From Saccopteryx bilineata (taxonomy: Eukaryota; Chordata; Mammalia; Chiroptera; Emballonuridae), in contig NC_089501.1 in assembly GCF_036850765.1 (NCBI RefSeq), positions 17,398,997 to 17,462,996 of the forward strand: 64,000 bases of DNA, read 5' to 3'. The translations under genes and the position numbers were made by a program. The notes under the pieces were generated by a model that was not told the DNA's origin, searched no databases, and saw nothing but the letters and a program-made list of their open reading frames with translations. Below are positions 24,660-35,126 of this stretch, piece after piece; the stretch's first letter is position 1, and the number at the start of each line of letters is the position of its first letter.

Positions 24660-26813
24660 CTGAGGGTGGTCTTATTGATAGCACTAATTAGAATTAATAA
24701 AGAGTAAAAAAAAAAAAAAAAAGGGTAAAACACCCCACAAAAAAAAACAGTAATAATTTATTATTTCCCCCTTTTTTTCTCTCTTCTCTTTCCCTCCTCT
24801 CCCCTCCTCAGGGAAATATCGTGCATATAATGGAGGGCCTGATTTGGGGTGAAGAGTTCAAGGGGCAAAAAAAAGGGAGTAGGGACCTACTAAATGCAAA
24901 AAAAAAAAAAAAAAAAAAAAAAGGAAGAAAATCTTAGACAAGCATAAGATGATTTGCTTGTAAGTGATGGTCAACTAAGAGATATAATGAGAGGGATAAG
25001 AGGGAATCAGAAAAAAGGACCAAAAAAGAATAATAAAGAAGAAAAAATAAAAATAATAAGTAAAAATCTGTTGTATTAAGTGGAGCGAAGACTAAATACA
25101 ATGGAGACCTTGGGTTGGGAGGACCCAAAATGCCACAAAAATAAACAAACAAGAGAGAAAATAAAAATAAAAACAAAAGCAAAAAAGAGAAATAAAACCA
25201 AAAAAAAGCCTTGAGTCCCAAATTAACTAATTTGTTCGTGATTGAGGATTATATGGGAGGAAAGTAAAATGAGAAAAGAAAAAACGAATAGAAAAGAAAA
25301 AATAAGAAAAAGAGAAAAACGAAGGAAGAAATAAAATAGGAGAAAAAAACAAAATAAAGCAAGACAAAAGAAAAAAAAAACAAAAGAGGAGAGAGTGAGA
25401 GTTGAGTGTTTTGGAGTATTACCTTAAAGGAGGGTGAGGATGAAGAAGAAAAATAAAATGCAACACTCATGGGTAGTGTAGTTCAAGAAAGGGGAAGCAT
25501 AAGATGGGCAGAGAATAGAAGGACCGAGGTGGAGGAAATAAAGGCAAAAAGATAGAAGAAACAAGCAACGACAACAACAACAACAACAACAAAAAAAAAT
25601 TAGTGGATCAAGTTGTAAAGTCTGTGGGTTTTTCTTGATTTTGAGAGGTTAACTTCTTCCTTTTTCTTTTCTCTCCCTCTTCCTAGTCGGTGACTCTGTA
25701 CCCCAGGCTCTGCCCCTGTGTCACTCTTAGTTAGGGATTTGCAGTTGATGGGATTCTATGGCAATGTCATATAATTGGCTTTAGTCTTGCTGGAAGTAAA
25801 GGCTTGTTGGCGTTTGCAGGGTCCAACGATGAGAGAGTTTGCTTTCCTGGATTCTCTCTCCTAGTCCCCCCTTTCTGAATTAGCAGCCTGGTGATCCAGC
25901 TATAAGGCTGCAACTGCTTCTGCCTGGGGAGTAAGAGGCTCAAAGAGCTGGGAAATCCCCACTCTATCCCCACTCAGTGCAAGGCTTTGGGAAAGACTCT
26001 GAGAGTCAGGGCCTCCAGTGTAATCAGGCGGGGGTGGGAGTCAATTGTTGTCAAGGTGACTGTTCAGCGCCTATCATTTAGTTGGACCTCTCAACCCAGG
26101 CTTTCCACACTTTGTAGCCTGTTTTTGCAGGGAAGAAGAGGCACTAGTCTCTGCTTACGACTAGTGTAGTATAGACCTTATTATCTGCCAAGTCCTTCTT
26201 GTTAGCGTTTATCCCTGAATATGGAGGCTCTATCAATCAGAAGTTGCCCCCGCCCCTTTAGCGAGAGGCACTAAAAAATATCACGCCTCTTGTCCTGGAT
26301 CGCTGAACTGAGAGAGATCTTATCAATTAGAACCGAGGGTGCGCAGATTTTATGGGTTAAGCTAATTTCAGTGATTGGGTCGCAGCTGTGTTTCAGAAGG
26401 TATTTTAGGCTGCCTGCGCGCACCCCTCCCCCAACGCTTGATTGTTAGCTTGAATGGCTGGGTGAGGTGCCCCGCCCATGGAGAGAATCTCCCAAGCCTC
26501 TCCCGCTCGCCCCGCCGCTGGCGGCTGGACCGCACCAGGCGCAGGATAATGGAGCCCCCTGGGTGTGCGGGCCAGCAGGGCGCCCTGGGCGCGTGGAATG
26601 CCCAAGGCACGCGCGCGAATGGGTGCTCAGGGCACCGGTGGCCGGCGACCCCCACTCGCAGTGTGCGGGCTGCTGGGAACGTCAGCAGTGCTCAACCGGA
26701 CCGGGCGCGCGCGCGGCGGCTCGTGGCGGTCGCTCGCGGTGGCGGTTCCGCGGGGGCTCGCGGCAGCTCGCGGGCTCGTGGCTGCGAGCGGCGGCTTGCG
26801 GTTCCCAAGTATA
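24660..26813 (-). promoter_or_regulatory. L1 5' UTR with CpG-rich promoter and a purine/pyrimidine-skewed block
   Basis: The distal part (about 26400-26813) is the only strongly GC- and CpG-rich stretch in the window and is the expected site of the internal L1 Pol II promoter. The middle (about 24880-25620) is extremely purine-rich on the plus strand, hence pyrimidine-rich in the L1 transcript, with runs of A/G and a CAA repeat near 25570. Open frames in it are composition artefacts. No separate gene is supported. Confidence 0.8.
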
Positions 26814-27450
26814 CCCCATAACCTTTTAAGACTAAGATCTTCCCAAACCCTTTTACAACTAAGATCTTCCCCATACCCTTGACTGTTGCATTGTGGGGGT
26901 GGTGCATTCTTATGAGGATTCCCGTTTATGCCTCATATGTGTGACTTTGTATCAGATACTTCTTTATTTGCATATTGCTCTGCACTATATAATAAAGCAG
27001 ACCAGGAGCTTTGCTTTTGCTCTGGCTTGCTATCAGCTAGCACAGACCTCCCGATCCCATCCTTATTCTAAGTTTATTTCTTCATTCACACTGTTGTCAC
27101 TCAGGACCTGGACATTTATGAGTTGTGTTGGTTTGCAGCACAAAATTAATGAACAAAATAGAAACAGACTCATAGATACAGAGAACAGACTCACAGCTGT
27201 CAGAGGAGGACAGGGGACTGGGTGAAAAAGGTGAAGGAATTAAACAAAAAATAAAATAAAATAAAAACATCACCAACAGACAACAGAACAGTATGGTGAT
27301 TACCAGAGGGAAAGGAAAGTAAGGAGAGAGGTAGGAGAAGGTAAAGGGGATAAATGGTGATGGAAGAAGACTTGACTTGGAGGGGAAACACATAATACAA
27401 TATACAGGTGATGTATTCTAGAATTACACCCCTGAAACCTATATAATTTT

Positions 27451-27822
27451 TTTTTTGTATTTTTCTAAAGTTGGAAACGGGGGGGGGGGGCAGTCAGACA
27501 GACTACCACATGCGCCCGACTGGGATTCACCTGGCATGCCCACCAGGGGGTGATGCTCTGCCCATCTGGAGCATAGCTCTGTTGCAACCAGAGCCATTCT
27601 AGAGCCTGAGGCAGAGGCCATAGAGCCATCCTCAGCACCCGGGCCAACTTTGCTCCAATGGAGCTTTGGCTGAGAGAGGGGAAGAGAGAGACAGAGAGGA
27701 AGGAGAGGGGGAGGGGTGGAGAAGCAGATGGGCGTTTCTCCTGTGTGCCCTGGCTGGGAATCAAACCCAGGACTCCTGCACGCCAGGCCAACGCTCTACC
27801 ACTGAGCCAACCGACCAGGGCC
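27451..27822 (-). mobile_element. Family A SINE (VES-like), minus
   Basis: Full-length tRNA-derived SINE with a perfect duplication CCTATATAATTTT at 27438-27450 and 27821-27833. A run of about 12 G at 27480 marks a local expansion. Confidence 0.92.
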
Positions 27823-27870
27823 TATATAATTTTATTAACCAATATCAACCCAATAACTTCAATTTAAAAA

Positions 27871-28817
27871 AGCGGGCAGAGCACCTGGAAAGATTTCCCT
27901 ATTAATAGACGTATAAAGACATATTTTTTAAAAAGTGAAGAAAAGATTTTTTCAGTACAGAGAACTGCAGGGGAGGTTGAAAGTTTAGATTAGTCCTTGA
28001 GAACACTGGATGATCAAGCTAACAATGAACACTAAAAGCATCACTAGATAGCACTGAAGGTCTAGGTAAAACTTTAAGTTTTAGGCTAAAGAAACAACAG
28101 TATACATACACACAAACACACAATATTAAGGGAATTGTCCAAAATCACATATTATCTAGTGGTAGAGAGGACCAAAAGCTAGGTCTTCTTAACCACATAT
28201 CACGATTTTTCTTTCCCTCCCATTACATATTGGTGTATTGCATACTATCAACATAAGCTACTTAATTCATAGATACATCCAGTCCTTTAAATGAACCTTT
28301 CTGATAAACTATAGTACACCATGATAACAAGCTATGGGGGATAAAAGATAAATCATACATCATGTCCTAAAAGAACTTTCCATGTAGTGTCAAAGATAAA
28401 ATTTGTATAAAGATAGCTCTTATTTTTGAAAGTGCTAAGAGGAATATGAATGATATAGATAAAATATTATGTGAATTCAGAAGAGGGAGATATTAAGAAG
28501 ACATCTAAAATGAACCTTAAAATATGGGTATACTTGAGATGTACAGAGATAGGGAAGAACAAACTTACATATCACTATTATCAAACATCTACTCTTTGGA
28601 CCAGCAAAAATTCATCTTTTAGCACTCTTAGAGTTAAGATAACCTACTTCTGGTTTATCTAAGAGTTTCATGAGATTAGCATTAAAAGTCTCATGCCCAG
28701 GAATTCCTCACAAGACTAAGAAAACCAGACTGGTTGGTCACCTACTGAGAGTGATAATTTTCTTAAAGAAAAAGATAAATAGGTGATAGCTAGCTAGCTA
28801 GCTAGATAGATAGATAG

Positions 28818-28859
<42 letters not shown>

Positions 28860-29479
28860 GAATAAATGCCAATTAACTTCAAGATAAAATACATCTGAGT
28901 TTTACTTATTTAGATCTGAATATAATCTTAGCAATACTGTTACATTTTGCCTATAATGACAACAATCAAGCTATATGGCATTTAGCTTAGAATCCCTTGC
29001 TATTTATTACTCTTACTGTACTAACATATGTACCATCTATCCCTAGTGGAGAATGATACCAGTTCTGACTTCTAGCAAGAAATTAACAAGAGAAGACAAT
29101 TATTCATTGTCTTCTCCAGGTTTTTCAAATTAGTGAAGTAGGAATTTCCCCCCTATCAATCACAGGGCTATGAGGCACCATAAGTCTCAAGTAGAGGGAA
29201 ATAAATCCAACACACAGGAGAGGAAAAAAAAGAGAAAAAAAACACATTGCTAAGGACAACGCTACCCTATTTGCATAAACCAATGATTCTGCCTTATTTT
29301 CTGCTTAAACAAAAATAAAAGTTTGGTTTGATTTTTCATCACTTGGTACCAAAAACATATATATTACAAATTATTCTCACTCTCACAAAAATAATGGCAA
29401 ATTTTTAAAACTATTAATTATTATTCGTATATTCACCATAATTTCAAGTTCTTAGTCTTATCAATGCCATTTTTTTATT
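27871..29479 (-). other. Intron sequence with one microsatellite
   Basis: No gene or further repeat supported apart from the TAGC/TAGA tract. Confidence 0.5.
28786..28859. repeat. (TAGC)n(TAGA)n compound microsatellite
   Basis: About four TAGC units pass into about fourteen TAGA units, one interrupted. Confidence 0.95.
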
Positions 29480-29491
29480 CAGCCATAATTT

Positions 29492-29856
29492 GACAGAGAC
29501 AGAGAAAGAGTCATAGAAAGCAACAGACAGGAAGGGAGAAAGATGAGAAGCATCAATTCTTCATTGTGGCACCTTAGTTATTCATTGATTGCTTTTCATA
29601 TGTGCCTTGACTGGGGGGCTACAGCAGAATGAGTTACTCCTTGCTCAATCCAGTGACCTTGGGCTTTAAGCAACCTTTGGCCTTAAGCCAGCAACCATGG
29701 GGTCATGTCTATGATCCCACGCTCAAGCTGATGAGATCGTGCTCAAGCCAGATGAGCCAGTCAAAGTTTGAAACTTTGACAACCTCAAAGTTTCAAACAT
29801 GGATCCTCTGAGTCCCAGTCCAATGCTCTATCTACTGCACCACTGCCTCGTCAGGC
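29492..29856 (-). mobile_element. Family B SINE, minus
   Basis: Reverse B copy with CAGCCATAATTT duplicated at 29480-29491 and 29861-29872. Moderately diverged. Confidence 0.88.
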
Positions 29857-29936
29857 TAGTCAGCCATAATTTAAACACAGTTTTTGCCAATGTCCACTAA
29901 AACCCAATCAATTTAGTCATTTAGGTAATGACCAGG

Positions 29937-30518
29937 TGTAAAGCCAGTTGCCATGGCCACCATCACAACCACCTGGGCCATACAGGTTTGTATTTGATTC
30001 TGACAGATGGTAATGAAACAATGGAGCCAAGAACTTGTGGGCCATTAGTTTTAATCCTAGCTTGCACCCAGTAGGCAAGAAATACACACAGTGGGAAAAC
30101 ACTTCCCTTTCCATTCAGGGCCTCCAAAGCCATTGACCTTTCCGAATTTCCTGGAATCAAAGTTTCTACCTCACCAGTCTTATTCACCTCATTCCCCATC
30201 TCCTCTCTGCACAAACTGGCTTCTTTTTCAGCACTCTGCCATCTTGGCTGTTCTCCTCTTTTCCACATAGCCTTTCTCTACTCTCCTCCAGCATGGGCTC
30301 CTCTGCCCCATATTATAGTGTATAAATCAAAACCTTTAATCCAATAAACAAACAAGGAAGTCTCTAATACAAAGTCACTTAGGGTGGGAAAGGCTTAGTC
30401 TTAAAACTAAGCCTTAGGCTATAACAACCCAGCCTGCTTACAGCCTGTACCCCACACCCAATGGAAACAATAAGTGAGCAAACATGTATATCATATTTAC
30501 AAACTTATTTGACCAACA
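29937..30518 (-). mobile_element. Solo LTR, family E (minus)
   Basis: On the minus strand it runs from TGTTGGTCAAATAAG to GGCTTTACA. The flanks show a 4-bp near-repeat (CCAG/TCAG, allowing one extra base at the 3' end). It contains GCCTAAGGCTTAGTTTTAAG and a TATA-like ACTATAATATGGGG. No internal retroviral sequence adjoins it. Confidence 0.78.
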
Positions 30519-30824
30519 TCAGGAAGCTCTTTTTGTTTCAGTACCTCACCTATAATATTTTATAATTAATTATATTTTAGTTTCCCAAGTTTAAATATGT
30601 AAAATGTTAGTGCTATAGTGTTGGTAACTTTGGTTGATTTTGCAAAATTTATATAATTTCAATATAATAAACATTATGAATTTACATATTCCAATAGGTA
30701 TGGTACAGACCTACCTGCCATCAACTATCACAATGTAATATAATGATTGACTTTTATAAACTATTGCTGAACAGTTTTAAATTAAATTGAATAAAAGAAT
30801 TTCAACACATATAAAATTGGATTG

Positions 30825-31048
30825 TGTAAAGCCAGTATCCATGGTCACCATCACAGCCAGTTCGCACTGGATTTGGACAGATAGTAATGAAACAACAGAG
30901 CCAAGAACTGGTGGGCCATTACCTTTAATCCTAGCTTGCAACCGGCGGGCAAGTAAAAACACACACTGGGCTCCAAAACCCACTCATTCAGTGCTCACAA
31001 AGCTACTGACTTATTCGAGTTTCTTAGAATCAAAGGTTTCTAACCTCA

Positions 31049-31079
<31 letters not shown>

Positions 31080-31838
31080 GTGGCAGGGACAAAGAGAGTC
31101 AGAGAGGGACAGATAGGGACAGACAGACAGGAATGGAAAGAGATGAAAAACATCAATTCTTTGCTGTGGTTCCTTTGTTGTTCATTGATTGATTTCTCAT
31201 ATGTGCCTTGATTGGGGGGTGGCTACAGCAACCGAGTAATCCCTTGCTCCAGCCAGTGACCTTGGGCTCAAGCTGGTGAGCTTTGCTCAAACCAGATGAG
31301 ACCGAGCTCAAGCTGGTGACCTCAGTGTCTCGAACCTGGGTCCTCTGCATCCCAGTCCGATGCTCTATCCACTGTGCCACTGCCTGGTCAGGCCTAACCT
31401 CACCAGTCTTATTTACCTCTGTTCCCCATTCTCTTCCCTCTGTACAAACTGGCTTCTCACTCAGCACTCCACCATCTTGGCTGCTTCTCCTGGCCTCCTC
31501 CACGTGGCCTTTCTCTACTCTCCTCTCTAATGTTAATCTCAGAAACCGAGAGAAAGCATGCTCCTGGTCTGCCCACTTTATAGTATAAAACCAAAAACCT
31601 TTATTCCAATATACAAATAGGGAAATCTCTGATACAAAGTCACTTATCTGAGGCATAATTGGATTCCTTATAAGAGTGCACCACCCTACATCATGCAATA
31701 AATCAAGGGTGGTGGGAAAAGCTTAGTCTTAAAACTAAGCCTTAGGCTATAACAACCCGGCCTGCTTACAGCCTGTCCCCCCAATACAAACTATAAGTGA
31801 GCAAAGATATATATATTTAAAGACTTATTTGACCAACA
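30825..31838 (-). mobile_element. Solo LTR, family E (minus), with a nested B SINE
   Basis: Same ends as the copy at 29937 and GATT-type flanks (about 30820-30823 and 31839-31842). Without the SINE (31052-31393 plus one duplication) it is about 660 bp. TATA-like TATAAAGTGGGC near 31590. Confidence 0.8.
31052..31393 (-). mobile_element. Family B SINE inside an LTR
   Basis: Long T run, then a reverse B body ending CCTGGTCAGGC. Perfect duplication CTAACCTCACCA at 31040-31051 and 31394-31405. Confidence 0.94.
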
Positions 31839-31909
31839 GATTATTAAGCACGAAAACAAAAAAGAAAAAAAATATATATATATACCAGTGTGCTTATAGT
31901 AATACTAAT

Positions 31910-32263
31910 TTTAAGGTCGGTGGATAATGGGGGATGGTCACATGGGGAACCCAGGCCCAGGGACTTTGGCTAGGACTGCCCACAACCAAGTGCGCCAAAA
32001 GAAACTTCCCAAGAGCCCTTTGGAAAGGAGCGACACATCCATCAGCCAGTGAGATTTCACCACATCATATCAACTCGACCACCCTAGGGACCCTTTAAAT
32101 ATCTCTCACGTGGGTCACCTCTTGCGACTTGCCTAGCCTCTGTCCCTGGGGTTAAGGAACCTTGTCAGGTGGGAAGCGCTCTGTACTCAATAAAGCCTTT
32201 TATTATTCCACACTTCATGGCTCCGGCCCCTCCTCCTTTCTTGGCAGGGAAAAATACCTTACA
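31910..32263 (+). repeat. 5' LTR of the deleted provirus
   Basis: 354 bp with a TTTAAATA promoter-like box near 32093 and poly(A) signal AATAAA near 32190, closely matching the 3' LTR. Confidence 0.88.
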
Positions 32264-32266
32264 TTT

Positions 32267-32284
32267 TGGTGCTAAAACCTGGGA
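32267..32284 (+). other. Retroviral primer-binding site, tRNA-Phe-like
   Basis: TGGTGCTAAAACCTGGGA lies three bases after the 5' LTR. It differs at about three positions from the complement of the mammalian tRNA-Phe 3' end. Confidence 0.65.
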
Positions 32285-33329
32285 GGAGTTGAAGTCTGCA
32301 AGAACCGCTCCTCTTCCCTTCCCCTCCGAGAAAGAACCAGGATCTCCAACCTTCCACCCACTTTGGGGCACAATGCGGTAAGTCCCCTGCCTTCAACCTT
32401 CCCCTCAGTTTTTTCCAAGACTCCTTGTCTAAAACTGTAGCTATGTCAGGGACCTCTTTCCGTCCGAGTGCATGTGTGCCCATGGAGATGTCCCGAGCAC
32501 ATCCATTTTTCCTTACCCGTCCGTGGCCAGAGCTTGAGTTTTGGTACGCTGATACTCAACTCTGACCACTCCGAGGACTGAGGGCAGCCGTGAGGGCACA
32601 GGAATTTTCCTCCCTAAAGAAGAAGAAACTGTTCTTCTTCTCCACTGTAGCCATGCCACAGACCCACTGGATTAGTCTCCTGAAGGAACTTTCAGTTTTA
32701 ATACCCTCACCAATTAAATTACCACCAAAAAAGCTGGGAGCTGGTTGGAGATCCCTTACATTCAGGGCTTCTAGTTATTCATGTGCCCATCCTTAATCTC
32801 TGTGCCACCTGTTCCACTACACAGGCTTGATCTTTCCTTCTCCGTGGACTCCCAACTCTTTCCCCCTCCTGCCTGACCCCCGGGGCTGTCCCTCTCTGTT
32901 CCCTCTGCAGACCTCTTTTGCTTGGGTCTCTTCTCTCTGAGAGCCCTCTCCCCTCCCTTCACAAAATTCTGTTTCTTATTCACCTGCAAATACCATTCTC
33001 TCTTTCTCCTCCCCTGCTGGCCAGGGCCCTCCCTTCTCCACTGTGTTCTTAAGTCCCTCCTCCATCAGGTCTTTCTACACCTACTACTGGCTCTTACACC
33101 GGTTTGCAGGACCCCAAGGCCCAGCCTCAATTTTCCTGCTGGAAGTTCTGGCCCTATCCTGCCACTGGCTCTGGCATTTCTGGCTGGATCTGGGTGCTGG
33201 GCTCCCTACGAGCCCCCCTCCTCTTATTCTCAACCCCCAAAATCCTATCCAGAACCTGTGAACATGGCATTTAAAGTTTTTAATGGTCCCAACTAGTAGA
33301 AACAGGCCAAGGCTGTTTGCCAGGCCCAC

Positions 33330-33629
33330 ATGCAGCAGAAGGTAATGCTCCAAACCCAAACTCTTGTGGCAGCCATGAGGCCAGTAGAGCAACAGAGGCA
33401 AGGTACAGGAAGTGCCCGACCCAAGTCCAAGCCACAAAGAGAAATCCCACCAGCAGCTTGCTTTAAGTGTGGCAAGCAGGGTCACTGGTCCCGGCAGGGC
33501 ACCTTCTCGTGGCTGCCCACTGAACCCTGCCCTGACTGCAAGCAGCCCAGTCACTGGTGGAGCGATTGCCCCTTTGGGCAACAGGCTTTTCCTCAGCGTC
33601 TCTACATGGAGGACAAGCCATCTGAATGA
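33330..33629 (+). pseudogene. Retroviral gag nucleocapsid remnant
   Basis: A 99-codon frame with two Cys/His knuckles. The first (CFKCGKQGHWSRQ) lacks its fourth Cys (Gly in its place). The second (CPDCKQPSHWWSDC) is complete in the CX2CX4HX4C pattern. The family uses these to bind viral RNA. A TGA ends the frame, and the matrix/capsid region upstream is not recognisable. This is a fossil with no evidence of function. Confidence 0.75.
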
Positions 33630-33674
33630 AAAGCCAGGCCAGCCAGGGAGGAGCACTGCTCAAACTCCTAGGAC

Positions 33675-33959
33675 ATGGCCTGGACTCAGAGAACCCAGTT
33701 GCAGCAAGGTATGCTGGAACTAGTGGGTAAGTCCATCTCATTTCTTGTGGACACGGGGGGCTACTTCTCTGTTTTGCCATCACACTCTGGACCTCTAATT
33801 CCCTCACAGGTCTCAGTTATGGGAATGGATGGGATCCCTTACTTTCCCCTTTTTACGTCACTCCTGACATGCAGTTTTGCCTCAAGCTTGCCTCCATACA
33901 GGATCTCTGGCAGTTGGAACCACTGGACTCCATCCATCTCCAGCTCACCAAAAGTCTAA
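33675..33959 (+). pseudogene. Retroviral protease remnant
   Basis: In the same frame as the nucleocapsid remnant but separated by two stops. It contains the retroviral aspartic protease active-site motif FLVDTGG followed by hydrophobic strands, and ends before the usual flap and C-terminal helix can be recognised. An in-frame gag-pro arrangement suits class I retroviruses. Not functional. Confidence 0.65.
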
Positions 33960-34173
33960 ACCCTGCAAATCCTCCTAATACTCCTCTTTTTTAAAAAATC
34001 CTTACAGGACCACATCCGCAAAGTTCCTCCAGTCATGGCCAAACAGATGTTCCTCCTGACAGCCCTCAAAGCCACTACCTTCCAATCTCCCCCTCCCCAC
34101 GATGCCCCAATCAGCAGGAAGTAGCCAGATGAATAAACGGCGCCCCTTTTCTATTTAACACAAAAGGTCAGTA

Positions 34174-34528
34174 TGTAAGGTCAGTGGATAATGGGGGATG
34201 GTCACGTGGGTAACCCAGGCCCGGGAACTTTGGCTAGGACCACCCACAACCAAGCGCGCCAAAAGAAACTTCCCAAGAGCCCTTTAAAAAAGAGCAACAC
34301 CTCTATCAGCCAGTGAGATTTCACCACATCATATTAGCTTGACCACCCTAGGGACCTTTTAAATATCTCTCATGAGGGTCACCCCTTAAGACTCCCCTAG
34401 CCTCTGTCCCCAGGGCTAGGGAACCTCGTCAGGCAGGAAGCACTCTGTATTCAATAAAGCCTTTTATTATTCCATACTTCATGGCTCCGGCCCCTTCCTT
34501 CCTCCTCAGTGGGGAAAAATACCTTACA
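34174..34528 (+). repeat. 3' LTR of the deleted provirus
   Basis: 355 bp with the same order of motifs. No clear polypurine tract precedes it (CAAAAGGTCAGTA), another sign of decay. Confidence 0.88.
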
Positions 34529-34709
34529 CTAATGTTGAGTGAATGAGTAGATGACAAATAAATGAGTGAACAAACATCCACTGAACAACAAAATAAACTG
34601 TTTTATATATCAAACTAGATGGAAGGTGGGGATGGAAATAGATTTGGACTTAAGTATCTTTTCTGTATATTGAAATCAACTAACAAATGGTTAACTCCCT
34701 AGTTGTTGA

Positions 34710-34832
34710 GCCTGACCTGTGGTGGCACAGTGGATAAAGCGTCAACCTGGAAATGCTGAGGTCGCCGGTTCAAAACCCTGGGCTTGCCTGGTCACGGCAC
34801 ATATGGAAGTTGATGCTTCCAGCTCCTCCCCG

Positions 34833-34871
<39 letters not shown>

Positions 34872-34915
34872 GTCTCTCCCTCTCCTCTCTAAAATGAATA
34901 AATAAATAAATAAAT
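34710..34915 (+). mobile_element. Family C SINE
   Basis: Full-length C copy with a (CT)n run and (AATA)n tail; AGTTGTTGA duplicated at 34701-34709 and just after the tail. Confidence 0.93.
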
Positions 34916-35087
34916 AAGTTGTTGAAAAATGTCAAATAATGACACCTGTATCCTAGTTTCTTAACAATGCCTAATTCAATTTCAGCATTAGCATTCAATC
35001 AGCTACCAGTCATTTAATTATAAATATAATAATCTCAGAACTAAATGAGTTCAAAACATTTACTTAATACTGACTGATATCACTCAC

Positions 35088-35126
35088 TCTGGTTAAGCAG
35101 TTTTGTTCTATTTTTGGTTGGCAAAG
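35088..35126 (-). CDS. Candidate 39-nt phase-preserving cassette exon
   Basis: Within the 24-kb intron, the minus strand shows a pyrimidine-rich tract ending CTCTGTGCCAG, then 39 open bases (peptide core LPTKNRTKLLNQ), then donor GTGAGT. Both ends have the phase of the flanking junction (42509 to 18506), so inclusion would add 13 residues without a frameshift. The segment sits in non-repetitive sequence. A chance arrangement cannot be excluded. Confidence 0.3.

Larger units (their letters stand above)
19235..26813 (-). mobile_element. Young full-length LINE-1 (7.6 kb), minus strand
   Basis: A complete L1: CpG-rich 5' UTR (about 24660-26813), ORF1 (24659-23664), 325-bp linker, ORF2 (23338-19420), short G-rich 3' UTR, and a poly(A) tail seen as a T run ending at 19248. 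A perfect 14-bp duplication, CCCCATAACCTTTT, flanks it at 19221-19234 and 26814-26827. The inferred empty site is TTTT/AA, the preferred cut of L1 endonuclease. Intact 5' end, perfect duplication and near-intact ORFs indicate recent insertion. It sits inside an LTR (19154-27140), which itself sits in an older L1 3' end. Relative to the host gene it is in sense orientation within the last large intron. Confidence 0.96.
19154..27140 (+). mobile_element. Solo LTR split by the full-length L1
   Basis: About 394 bp in two pieces (19154-19234 and 26828-27140). It begins TGTGGAAGACAGGCTG and ends GTTTGCAGCA, with a late poly(A) signal in ACTATATAATAAAGCAG near 26990. The motif GCCTAGGGCTTAGTTTAAGGCTAAG... 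is related to the LTR family at 29937-38390 (GCCTAAGGCTTAGTTTTAAG), but the ends differ. It interrupts an old L1 3' end, with imperfect flanks (CAACA at left, CAAAA at right). Confidence 0.7.
19070..27870 (+). mobile_element. Old L1 3' end, the outer layer of the nest
   Basis: Left part 19070-19153 (ACAAGTACCATATGATTTTAC... to CTGATGAACAA) and right part 27141-27870 (AACAGACTCACAGCTGTCAG, later GATGTATTCTAGAATTACACC and CCTATATAATTTTATTAACC) together form the typical end of ORF2 plus 3' UTR of an older mammalian L1. The left boundary is approximate. It is broken by the LTR and by a family A SINE at 27451. Confidence 0.75.
31910..34528 (+). mobile_element. Internally deleted endogenous retrovirus, class I-like
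   Basis: Two LTRs (31910-32263 and 34174-34528) flank 1.9 kb. The LTR termini are inverted repeats TGTAAGGT/ACCTTACA (first copy has T for G at its second base). CTAAT is duplicated at 31905-31909 and 34529-34533. A primer-binding site resembling tRNA-Phe follows the 5' LTR. Only nucleocapsid and protease remnants survive; reverse transcriptase, integrase and env are absent. It lies antisense to the host gene and to the neighbouring LTRs. Confidence 0.9.

Noticed and set aside
19916..24663. Many plus-strand hydrophobic frames opposite L1 ORF1 and ORF2
   Set aside because: Antisense shadows of the L1 coding regions.
24934..25470. Minus-strand frames rich in F, L and S that look like membrane proteins
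   Set aside because: They are read from a pyrimidine-rich low-complexity tract within the L1 5' UTR.
26375..26882. CpG-rich segment with overlapping open frames, as if a host promoter or gene
   Set aside because: It is the distal 5' UTR of the full-length L1, ending exactly at the target-site duplication. The frames result from high GC.
28786..28859. Regularly spaced short repeats that might suggest a CRISPR-like array
   Set aside because: Simple tetranucleotide microsatellite without spacers, in a mammalian context.
30690..30760. GTAGGT donor-like site on the minus strand
   Set aside because: No acceptor at a plausible distance with an open frame.
32922..33296. Long frame in the provirus interior, tested as a gag N-terminal region
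   Set aside because: No matrix or capsid motif visible; kept only as unassigned interior sequence.
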